Below are positions 1-9,271 of a stretch of DNA of 64,000 nt, one piece after another. Where the stretch lies: NCBI GenBank assembly GCA_949825045.1, contig OX463829.1, positions 3,534,001 to 3,598,000 on the forward strand, read 5' to 3'. Position 1 is the stretch's first letter. Each line of letters starts with the position of its first letter. A program made the position numbers and the translations under genes. Under the pieces are notes generated by a model. It did no database searches and was not told the origin of the DNA. It worked only from the letters and a program-made list of their open reading frames with translations. Source of the stretch: Argyresthia goedartella. Its lineage: Eukaryota; Arthropoda; Insecta; Lepidoptera; Argyresthiidae.

Positions 1-12
1 ACTACGCGGAGA

Positions 13-1731
13 ATGCACGCACTACAGCAACAACTAACTGACGCAGAGGAGTTAAACCAAAGGCTATTGGAAGAGCGCAATGAAAATGACTTTGAGATAA
101 AAAGCTTGAGAGCCAAGAACTCACAGCTTAGAGATAGTGTGTCTACTTTGCGAGAAACACACGAGGAGTCGCAAAATGAGATTCAAAGATTGGAAAAACT
201 TGTGGAATCTTTTGACACCCTGCGCACTGACCTTGCTTCTGCTTGTGATCGCAGTAAATTCCTCCAATACCAACTCAATGAGGCAAACTTGAAGTTGACT
301 GATATGTGCATAGAAAAAGACTACAATGAATCTCGCCACATTACCTCTATCCAACAAGAACTAGAAGTAGCCAACCTAAGCACTATTGTTCAAGCCATGC
401 AGACAAGCAGCAGAAAAATTAAAAAATATTGTAAATTAAATAAATTCATGAAAAAAACTAGAGGTAATATAAAAGTACTGAAATTAGCCTTGAAACGGCA
501 ATCAAACAGAATATTAAGAATCTCCTTAATGCAAGAGCTCCGGGGAAAAAATGTAGGTTTACAGTCGGACCTTCAACATGCCCGAGTAGAAATCCAGCAT
601 CTACATGACCTGCTAGCAAATACACTACAATGTTATGCCAAAGAGCAAAGTGAGTTAGCAGAACTCAGAGCCGCGACGTCTGAGTTAGTACAGCTACAAC
701 GCCAGAATGCGGAATTGGTGGGGGTTCTAATTGAGAATGAGGAGAATGAGACCAGCAAGGAGGACGAGCCCACATCACTAACTTTGGTCTCGACCCCCCT
801 CAACGAGAGTGTTGCAGCGTCCACCGCTGCCCCAACCAAAAAACAGCGTCGCCGTCGTCGACGAGGAGACACCTCGCAGCTCAACAGCGCGAGCACCGCG
901 CCGCTCGCTGTCCCTGCTGAGGCGTGTGTCATGCCGCAAGCTGCCCCGAGGGCCGCGCCGTTCGCCGTTGCGCACGTTGCGACGCTCGCTGCCGCGAATG
1001 CCGCGCCAACCGCCGCCACGTGCATCAAACCGCACTCCAACACGTGTGTCCCGCCACTCACCTCCACTCGTGTACCGCCAGCTACCAAAATATGTGCTCA
1101 GAGAAAAACTCTGTTGTTCTCCGACAAAGTAGGTGCAGGATTTGGGACTCTATTACATAACCGGCTTAACCAAAAAGTAACGAACATTTGCTGTCCAAAT
1201 TGTTCATTTGTAGATCTAGTGAAGATGATTAGTCGCGGTATCTATGATGAGTACAGCACTATTGTAATTATGGTAGGAAATCATTCAAACATTAGTCGGA
1301 ATGATTTGAATAAAAGTGTTGAAACACTTCTAGACTTACATAGTAGGATGAAATGCATGTTTATACTATGCAATTTTCCATATGCCTGTAATTTGACAGA
1401 ACTACAGAACAAATCTGTGCATAGAATGAATATTCATTTATTTAATTTAACATGTCATCACAGCGATGCTATTTTATATTTCGACATGAATAATTTTATT
1501 CATAACTTTACTCTGACACGGGATACATTGTACCTGTCTAATAAATATAGAAAATTAGTAGCTACATTGTTAGCTTATAATATATGCGACGCAGCTATAG
1601 TTGGTTTAACTAAGTTCAACTTGACATCAGCTTATTTTAAGAGTAATATGACATGCACCCCTATTGGGAATTCACCTGTTAATTATACTTTGCATGCAAC
1701 ATTGGAATCTGTTCCAAGTAATTTAAATTAG
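13..1731 (+). CDS. LINE ORF1 protein: coiled coil, Arg-rich segment, SGNH-like C-terminal domain
   Basis: This is 572 residues from the first ATG, but the frame stays open upstream to base 1, so the true start may be outside the window. Residues 1-240 are rich in Glu, Gln, Lys and Leu with heptad-like spacing and probably form a coiled coil for trimerisation. Residues about 275-286 are a run of Lys/Arg likely to bind RNA. Residues about 290-360 are Ala/Pro-rich linker. From about 365 the chain reads SDKVGAGFG, then IVIMVGNHSN near 417, then a late LSNKYRK motif. These resemble the blocks of SGNH/GDSL esterase-like domains found in ORF1 of CR1-type LINEs. In that family ORF1 acts as a nucleic-acid chaperone in the RNP. 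The SGNH reading is by eye; catalytic residues are not all obvious. ORF2 starts 47 bases downstream in another frame. Confidence 0.7.
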   Translation: MHALQQQLTDAEELNQRLLEERNENDFEIKSLRAKNSQLRDSVSTLRETHEESQNEIQRLEKLVESFDTLRTDLASACDRSKFLQYQLNEANLKLTDMCIEKDYNESRHITSIQQELEVANLSTIVQAMQTSSRKIKKYCKLNKFMKKTRGNIKVLKLALKRQSNRILRISLMQELRGKNVGLQSDLQHARVEIQHLHDLLANTLQCYAKEQSELAELRAATSELVQLQRQNAELVGVLIENEENETSKEDEPTSLTLVSTPLNESVAASTAAPTKKQRRRRRRGDTSQLNSASTAPLAVPAEACVMPQAAPRAAPFAVAHVATLAAANAAPTAATCIKPHSNTCVPPLTSTRVPPATKICAQRKTLLFSDKVGAGFGTLLHNRLNQKVTNICCPNCSFVDLVKMISRGIYDEYSTIVIMVGNHSNISRNDLNKSVETLLDLHSRMKCMFILCNFPYACNLTELQNKSVHRMNIHLFNLTCHHSDAILYFDMNNFIHNFTLTRDTLYLSNKYRKLVATLLAYNICDAAIVGLTKFNLTSAYFKSNMTCTPIGNSPVNYTLHATLESVPSNLN

Positions 1732-1778
1732 TTCATAAGACAATAGAGGAAATCTCTAGCATACAAGAGCCACTAAAT

Positions 1779-4643
1779 ATGTCAAAATGTAAGCCCCAGT
1801 TAAATATTGCCCATCAAAACATCCAGGGGCTACCTGGCAAAGAACTTGTATTATAATTATTTCTAAAAAATTCTGACATTGATATTATTTGTGTTACTGA
1901 ACACTGGTTGAAGGAAAATATGATGTCTTTTAACATAAATAGTTACAAAATTGTCAGTTGTTACAATAGAAAGACTGCTGATAGAGGTGGTTCTTTAATC
2001 TTAGTGAAGAATAATATTAAGGTGAAACAACGGAAAGATATTCTTGCACTTACTGTTGAAAGACAAATAGAGGTATCCTGTGTTGAGTTAGATAGCCATA
2101 TTATTGTTTGTGTCTACAGGCCACCGAGGGATGAAAAAGGCCATGGCAATTTCGAAATATTTGAGAAAATTATGGAGGAAGCCCTCATTAAACTTTGTAA
2201 TAACAGAAAAAAGTTAATTATTTGTGGCGATCTTAATGTAGATCTGCTTGTAGATACAACACTGAAGCGACGATTAATAACTCTGTTCAAATCATTTAAT
2301 TTATGTCATGTATTTCTAGAGCCGACTAGAATTACACTTACAAGCCAAACTTGCTTAGATAACGTTTTTTGTGACTGTGCATTCACAACTAAAAGTGTAA
2401 TTAACTGCTTACCCTCCGATCACAGTGGTCAAACAGTTTCATTCCCAATTAGTATTAAGGATAAGACTGGTCCAACATTTTATAGGCCTATTACATCCCA
2501 TAGACTAGAGACATATACGAAAAACTTAGATATAAATTTGCCAGTACCGGATTTTAATGAACAGAACCCAAACAAAATCTACTCAGACTTCTTCAACATT
2601 ATTCAGACAGAATTCAATAAAGTTTTCAAATTAAAGAAAGTCAGTGACTACAACGGTAAATCTAAATTTAATGACTGGGCAACGTTTGGAATTCGTAAAA
2701 GTAGAGTTATCTTGTATGACCTTTATGATCAAAAAACCTATAACTTTGATCGAAAATTTCATGACTATGTTAAAAAATATTCCAAAACTTTCAAGTTGGT
2801 TTGTAGAACTGCAAAAACTTTACACATTAATAGAAAAATTAAAAATTCAAATAATAGAATGAAAACAGTTTGGCAAATAATAAACCGCGAAACTGGCAAA
2901 GTTATACCAAGGGACAGTGATTTCTGCCTAAAGATAGGTGATGATGTTGTTAAATCCAACGCTGATGTTGCTCGAGCTTTTGAAACATTCTTCACCAATG
3001 TACCCGTACTCACAACGGACAGTCTAAATTCATCTCCATTTGAAGCAGAGACTTTATTAAAAAATAACACTAGCGTCAGTAATGTATATTTAAAATTTCA
3101 TCATGTATATCCCCAGGACATTGTCAAAACGTTTAAATTACTTAACTTAAAAAATACGGAAGACCTGTGGGGTATATCAGTCAAAGTCATTGGTTCAGTA
3201 ATTCTAGTTATAGCCCCACACTTAGCTTATATATTCAATAAATGTGTTGACGATGGGGATTTTCCAGACCTCATGAAACACAGTAAACTTATACCGCTGT
3301 TCAAATCGGGAGATAAGGGCGATCCTTCAAATTTCAGACCAATATCTGTTCTTCCAACACTAAGTAAAATATTTGAAAAGATTATACTCAATCAAATGCT
3401 CTCACACTTCAACCGTACAAAACAACTCCACGCTAAACAATATGGTTTCACTAGGGGTAAATCGACTACGGATGCAGGTATTTCCCTTGTATCTCATATT
3501 TATTCTGCATGGGAGGCCGCACAGGATGCTATCGGAGTTTTTTGCGACCTGTCGAAGGCGTTTGATTGTGTTGATCATAATACGCTATTAATTAAATTAA
3601 ATCATTACGGAGTTAGAAATAAAGCGTTGGATCTACTAAGATCATATCTAAGCAATAGAATTCAAAAGGCAGAAGTTAACGGCGTAAAATCTGATGGATC
3701 GGGTGTTAAAATTGGCGTTCCACAAGGTTCCATATTAGGCCCTTTCTTATTCCTGGTATATATTAATGATCTGCCTTTCATGGTGGAGAAATTAACTGAC
3801 ATAGTGTTGTTTGCTGATGATACTTCAATGGTCTTCAAAATTGAAAGACAAAAAGGAGATTTTGATGATGTTAATGGTGTATTGTCTTTAACCTTGAATT
3901 GGTTCACAGTTAATAATTTATTGTTAAACGCTGGTAAAACCAAGTGTATCAAATTCTCACTTCCAAATGTCAGGCAAGTTGAGACCAGTTTGGTGTTAGA
4001 CAACAGCACGTTAGAATTGGTAAATGATACGATGTTTCTTGGAATAACCATTGATAGTAAATTGCAGTGGGGACCCCACATAGATAAATTGGCTGGTAAA
4101 TTAAGTTCTGCGGCTTACGCTGTTGGGAACATCAGACAAAGCACGGATGTGGCTACATCTAGGCTAGTATATTTTAGTTACTTTCATAGTGTGATGTCCT
4201 ATGGTATCTTGTTGTGGGGGAAAGCAGCGGATATTCAAACTATTTTTATTTTACAGAAAAGAGCTATTCGAGCAATTTATAATTTAAAACGAACAGACTC
4301 CTTAAGAGAGCTTTTTAAAGAAATTGACATACTAACAGTAGCTAGTCAATTTATTTTCGAAAATATAATGTATGTACGCAAGAACCTTACAACATTTTCC
4401 AAACTTAGCGACAGCTGTAATGTTAACCTAAGAAATAATCACAGACTATGTGCGCCCCGTTTTAGACTCGCGAAGGTTAGCAATTCTTTCAAGGGTCAGT
4501 GCATTCTCTACTACAATAAGATACCTCTGGAGATTTTGAAATTGCCATTTGAGCAATTTAAAAAGCATGTTAAAGCGACTTTGTCGAAAAAGGGATATTA
4601 CAATGTTCAAGATTACTTAAATGACAGGACTGTATGGGGTTAA
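1779..4643 (+). pseudogene. LINE ORF2: AP-type endonuclease and reverse transcriptase, one in-frame stop
   Basis: The natural start is the ATG at 1779, because the following codons read NIAHQNIQGL, the first endonuclease block. A TAA at 1854-1856 interrupts it, after which the frame runs open for 911 codons. Endonuclease blocks follow: DIICVTEHWL, VYRPP, GDLNVD and SDHSGQ. RT blocks are FRPISVLP, GFTRGKSTTD, DLSKAFDCV, GVPQGSILGP and the catalytic FADDTS (near base 3808), then FLGITID. The protein ends in the usual LINE C-terminal region without RNase H. It would nick the target and reverse-transcribe the element RNA. The stop removes the first catalytic block from any product starting at the next ATG (1908). 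This copy is therefore probably inactive, unless the stop is a sequencing error or is suppressed. Confidence 0.85.
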
Positions 4644-4882
4644 TCTGGCTCAACACAGACCTTGCTGTTAATAATTTTGTAATTATTTATTCCTGCTTAT
4701 TAATCATAACAATTAAATTTTTCATATTTGTATTAGTTAAGCACAACCTATTTTTAAAAGAGATCTAAAAATAAATCTGTGGGAGTTTCTACGCCCTTCT
4801 TCTCCCACAGTGGTCCAATGTAGAGAAGAGGCAAAAAATGACGTTTGCTAAGTATATGTAAATATCTACAGTAATAAAGTAC

Positions 4883-4916
4883 TTTGACTATTGACTATTG
4901 ACTATTGACTATTGAC
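4883..4916 (+). repeat. LINE 3' tail of TTGACTA heptamers
   Basis: An AATAAAG motif just upstream is followed by four to five TTGACTA units. A related family member at 62130-62153 ends in TTTGAC units instead. This is the 3' terminus by family comparison. Confidence 0.75.
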
Positions 4917-4925
4917 ACCATCTTA

Positions 4926-5370
4926 ATAGTAGTTTATGTGACTGCTACATAATGGAGGGCTAATGCCCAGTATTAATATACTCGAGAGTATCACTCGAGA
5001 GTTTTAATGCCTAATTATGTACAGTTACATACAATGGTTTATCTACACACATATCATAAGCTCTCTTTGATGTGTTCAGAAACCGCATGTTTGACCGGCA
5101 TTGTGGCTCTGCAGTTGTTTAGCTTGTTCTGTAGCACCAACTTCGGGCGTCAACGTTCGAAATTTGAATGTCAGTACCAACTTCACAGACAATACTAGGG
5201 GCTGCACGCAGGCGGGCATCGGCGTACGAAATTTGAATATCATAATGTGTAGAAAAATTACACATTATGGTCATAATGTGTAATTTTTCAGATAAGAAAT
5301 GATTTTTTACCAAGTAGACATTATGCTGATCGTAACGTGCGGTTTATGATACGTGTGTAGATAAAAAGTC
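4926..5370 (+). repeat. Old dispersed non-coding repeat, copy 1
   Basis: The stretch aligns by eye with 57381-57830 on the same strand over most of its length: AGTTTATGTGACTG near the start, TAAGCTCTCTTTGATGTGTTCAG in the middle, TACCAAGTAG and AACGTGCGG near the end. Copy 1 contains an internal partial duplication (about 5138-5180 against 5178-5245) and a hairpin at 5241-5269 with 11-bp arms. I see no ORF conserved between the copies. The element class is unknown. Confidence 0.65.
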
Positions 5371-5973
5371 ATAAATATGTCGCCACGGCATTACAGACAC
5401 AAATTATAGATGGTCAAATTGCCATAAAATGTATACTTTCAGAGATATTTCGACTTAAAGTTATATATTTTTTAATTGTTCAACCTGCAATTCCAGGCTA
5501 TTTTAATTTCATTTTGCTGTGAGCATGTGAATAATGATAAAATACAAGAACTTGACAAAACAAGTAACGCGAACAAATTGAGAAGAAACGTGGAAGAAAC
5601 ACTTGTGCTTCCATGAATCGACAGTGGCAAACTGATTTGAATGGATAAGTAGGCGCGGAGATGGGTGTTAAGTGTGGTGCGTAGTGGGTAGAGCACGGAA
5701 GGGTACCAAGTTGACATTCAGATAATGAAGTTACTCCAAAAATATAAGAAATTTTACGAAATAAATAATATTATGGTCTGTAAGGATATAAGTATCTACT
5801 TAAATAAATAAAACTATCTGGGTTTATCTGCTCCTTTATTTTAACTTTTGCTTTAAAATAATTTTATTTACATTCAAATATCTACATTCCGTATCCTGTT
5901 TTCTATCTTTAGGTAATTACTTTTGACATCATTGATCAAATGGTAAGCTAACAAAGGAGAATTCTTTGAGTAA
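5371..5973. other. Spacer, nothing recognised
   Basis: AT-rich sequence with short ORFs only and no match to other parts of the window. Confidence 0.5.
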
Positions 5974-6374
5974 TGTATATGTCACCGTAAGATTGTGAAA
6001 ACTGTTAGATGATAAACTAACACTTTTTTTCTCGTTAGTTGATCAAGTATCAACATATAGTAAACTGTAGCGTACTGCTTACTATATGACGCGTTAGTTG
6101 ATAAAGTAACGGTTAAAACCATTAAATGGTAAACTGGTTTAATCTTGAATTGCAAACGAAATACCAGGCCAAACACTGCGGTAGCTTAGTTGAAGACTAG
6201 AGGGGGCGAGCGCAGCGAAGCCCCTGAAGTCTTCATGTAAGGTTGACATGTAAGAATAAAAGAAACGTAAATTCTAAACCCTGTCGGCCTGGTTTAATAT
6301 CTGTCGATAGTTGATCAACTAACGCGTTAGTTTATCAACTAACGCGTTAGTTTATCAACTAACGGTTTTGACTA
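5974..6374. mobile_element. MITE, copy 1 (3' terminus degraded)
   Basis: It matches 26003-26362 along its length. The left end GTATATGTCACCGTAAG corresponds to the inverted terminus of the other copy. Subterminal repeats of the type GTTAGTTGATAAACTAACG recur on both sides, ending with tandem AACGCGTTAG units at 6320-6365. The right terminus lacks the last CTTACGGTGAC block, so it is truncated or replaced. There is no coding capacity. This is a non-autonomous DNA element by structure; its superfamily is not determined. Confidence 0.65.
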
Positions 6375-7240
6375 TACACTAGAGTAGACGCCTCAGCTTG
6401 GTTTCTTGTAAAACCTATTGAGGGCAGTTGCCCCGAATGCGCTCAGTTAGTGCTGGACGGCTGGACACATTGGAGTGAAAAGTCGGGAGAGTCGAGTGAC
6501 TCGAAATTATGATTTTTCTATTTTCGCTACACAAGACCCCTCGAAAGTTGCGGCATAAGTTGTAGATTACCGTAAAAATAATTAAAATAATATCTTGAGG
6601 GTTCGGCATTTTTTTTTTATCATTTAATGGAGTTGGACGGTGAAAGCTAATTACAGGTAGCGCTTTTGCAGCTTCGTTCTTCTCCTGTCAATATCATATT
6701 GCTAATTGGCTACCTTTTTTGTTGTGGATTTCGGCGCTCGTATCTTTTTTGCTATCATTCCGTTTTCTTCATCTCTTTTAACTTCTGCCGACGACCTGGA
6801 CTCTGATTATTGCTGCACGAATAACGAAATATGGCACCGGACATGAATGCAAAAAAAATGAAATTATGATATCATCCAGGTAATCGAAATTGCTTATTAT
6901 TGCTTTGCTGTGACTTATCAGTGGTAGTCAAGGTCATTGTCTTAGATGAATTCTGTCTATAAGTACTGTACATATTTGTTTATACTGTCGTGTTACACGA
7001 GTGGACTTGACTGTCAACCAAACAGATTTCGTAGCCTTGTTTTCGACCGGGGCGGAAGAAATAGGGCTTGTTTTTTTTTAAGTTTTTTACTTGGTGAATT
7101 ATTTGTAGTGTTTACGTTCTCTGTTTGCATTTTTTTCACTTATGTACCGGATATTCCTATTGTATTAAGCTCACTTTTAACTGTGGGATATAATATGTAG
7201 GTATTACATTATATCCCATCCCTGTCATCATGTGGCCGAT
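6375..7240. other. Spacer, nothing recognised
   Basis: The longest reading frame here (6946-7200, plus) is hydrophobic and has no recognisable motif or family. I do not call it as a gene. Confidence 0.5.
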
Positions 7241-7980
7241 TTAATAATTTGTTGACGACAAACCTGGCGGCTCCAACACACTAGGAACGTTGGCCGATAC
7301 CAAAGCCCTACGAACGATGTCGTTTATTGCGTGGTACCGCGAAAACCTGCCAGCGCTCCTGGTACAATGTAGGCCATGGCGACCTAACTCATTGACCCAT
7401 GCCCCACAAACGCATCGATGCGGCTGGCAGATAGTGCAGCCCAAACGCAAAGCGACTGCCACGCGCAAAGTGTCGTCGTCCAGGAAAGATCCCAGCTGGG
7501 GAGAAGGCATTGCGTGCAGCCACAACCCCGAGTCGGACTGACAAACGGCACGCAGGCGCGCCAATTCCGGCCCCGAACTATGAGCGAGGAGATCATCACG
7601 AATGACTTCGCACACGACCTCATCCCAGGAGCGCTGACTGTACAGCCTTTCTGGCAGGTCGCTTCCAGGACACCGGGCACGCCATAAGCCCTCCGCCTCC
7701 CCCGCAAAAGGAATGCGGAACCCGTCACCATGTATACCCAAGATGTGAGTAACGAGGTCCACAACACCATGCGAAGAAGCCAGAAAGCCAGGGAGCTCGA
7801 TGTCCTGCAAGCGTCGAACACCTAAACCCCCGTACCTGATGGGCAGCGTGGCTTGCACCCACTGAGACGAGGACATCTCTACGTTGATGATGCACTCCAG
7901 CAAATCCTTCAAAACTGCATCGTATCTCGAAGTTATCTCACTGTGCAACCAAATCGGGGCAGTCCGTATGGAATAAGTTA
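7241..7980 (-). pseudogene. C-terminal fragment of a LINE-type reverse-transcriptase polyprotein
   Basis: About 245 open codons read on the minus strand. From upstream they run through a block RTAPIWLHSEI, then QATLPIRYGGLGVRR, then VALRLGCTICQPHRCVCGAWVN with paired Cys/His, then HGLHC and a RALVSANVPS block. This order is typical of the region downstream of the RT in a widespread arthropod retroelement ORF, ending in a small Cys/His cluster. No RT core is present. The frame closes upstream at about 7985 and stops just after the EPPGL motif, where family members continue. It is thus a fragment cut at both ends, abutting the plus-strand relic that begins at 7981. Family recognition is from memory of conserved blocks; the exact clade is unknown. 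Confidence 0.6.
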
Positions 7981-8487
7981 GCCTTCAAATTTTTCAAATG
8001 GTTATGTACCTACTCTCGATTTTTACCACATATTCAGAGATCTATTGTAGATTCAGTGATCGAAAGAAACGATTTTTGGCGAACTCAGAAAACTTACTTA
8101 TTGCCATGTTATGATAGAGACCATATTCGAGAGATTACATCTCGCATAATATTGAAGTTCAAAGAAGCATAAAAGAGCAGTCTCGCAGGGTATTTAATGT
8201 ACCAAAGCTTAACTTCTTTGCGCGAGATAACATTGATATGATATTTTGGCAAGAGTGTGAGATATCTGCTTCACCAATTCTGCGACACGTCTCCAACGAT
8301 GAACTTAGAAAAGAACAGAGCCTCGATATTGTTGATTTTCCTCGTCGGTGGAAATATGTGTTAAATTCGTGATGGAAGTTTCTCAAAGCGTCACCGATGC
8401 TACAGCTCGGGATGGTTTCATTAGGACCAGATTATAATCTCGCGCGGAAATGCCTGATTTTTGGCACAAACACCAGTTCCGTCTTTA
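7981..8487 (+). pseudogene. Relic of the same protein family as the 28887-31070 gene
   Basis: Translation from 7981 gives SRFLPHIQRSIVDSVIERN and DHIREITSRIILKFK. The intact 727-aa protein on the minus strand at 28.9-31.1 kb has SRYLSNDLKTIIDPVIRRN and NHIRELAARRILKAR in the same order. After a frameshift near 8156 the homology continues: NVPKLNFFARDNIDMI, ASPILRHVSNDEL (against EPPILKGVSDEEL), then in a further frame RDGFIRTRL, stop, SRAEMPDF (against REGFIKAQIESRKDMPKF). It therefore covers roughly residues 550-725 of the intact protein. It has at least one frameshift and two stops and is dead. The similarity is seen directly between the two translations. No flanking inverted repeats were found. 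Confidence 0.8.
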
Positions 8488-9271
8488 AAGTATTCATTGA
8501 TTATTTGTTTCAACTATCATTGATTTTGACCCTAACATTTAATAAAAACCATTTAAACGTTATTTTCATATAATTTATAGTTTTTGTTAGGAACCCCTAA
8601 AATGGCATATTTGAAAAACTTCTACTCAAAATATCAGATATTAATTAAATTTAATGATAATCGTAATCTATGTGATCAAACTTGCGGAGCCGCAGCTGAA
8701 AATCTTGTATGTATTATAGTTTATGGTAGGAACCCCTAAAAATTGCAAATTTGAAAAATTTCAAGGACCGGTAGATGCCTTAAGATGACAGATATTTAAT
8801 TAAATTTAATAATAATCATAATCTCTGTTTCAAAACGCAACTTTTGATAACTCTTGCGTAGCCATAGTTCAATTTTTTCCCCCATACATGGACACAGGTG
8901 AAAATGCTTCATGTGTACTGAGGACAAACTGCATAGGACAATTAAATAAAAGTCAAAGAGTGACTTTAAGTTAGCTTTTTGCATTTTTGCTAAATCACGC
9001 TTATTTAATTACTTACCAATTTTAACTCATCGCTACCTCAGTGCTTGAATGGTCAACAGACCACTGAGTGAATTTCACAGGAAACGTTTATTTTGTTTGA
9101 CATTGTTCTAAAGCGTAGTCTATGGAAATCTACGGAATGTCAGCATTGTCTAAACATGCCCAGTAAGTAAAATACATAATTATAACAGATATGTAAGCTA
9201 AGTACTGAGTATTTCAAATTTAAAAGTGGATGTTTAACAAAATGCCGCTGTAAATATTACGCAGTTGGATA
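8488..9271. repeat. Spacer with a diverged direct duplication (about 8574-8880)
   Basis: Two diverged segments of about 150 bp follow each other. Each starts near TAGGAACCCCTAAAA (8590 and 8728) and contains TTAATTAAATTTAAT and ATCGTAATCT/ATCATAATCT blocks. The rest shows nothing recognisable. Confidence 0.5.

Larger units (their letters stand above)
1..4916 (+). mobile_element. Near-complete non-LTR retrotransposon (CR1/Jockey group LINE)
   Basis: Two consecutive ORFs, a coiled-coil/basic ORF1 and an endonuclease plus reverse-transcriptase ORF2, are followed by a short 3' UTR and a tail of TTGACTA repeats. No RNase H domain is visible after the RT. This layout and the microsatellite-type tail, rather than poly(A), fit the CR1/Jockey group. 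The 5' end may lie outside the window, because ORF1 is open to base 1. Two 3' fragments of the same family occur at 62088-62155 and, in reverse, at 63560-63890, so the family has moved more than once. The clade name is inferred from architecture, not from a tree. Confidence 0.85.

Noticed and set aside
633..1160. Several frames antisense or shifted to LINE ORF1
   Set aside because: They are low-complexity Ala/Arg/Thr frames caused by the GC-rich linker of ORF1.
6946..7200. 84-codon hydrophobic frame that could be a small membrane protein
   Set aside because: There is no family resemblance, no conserved neighbour and a composition typical of T-rich DNA.
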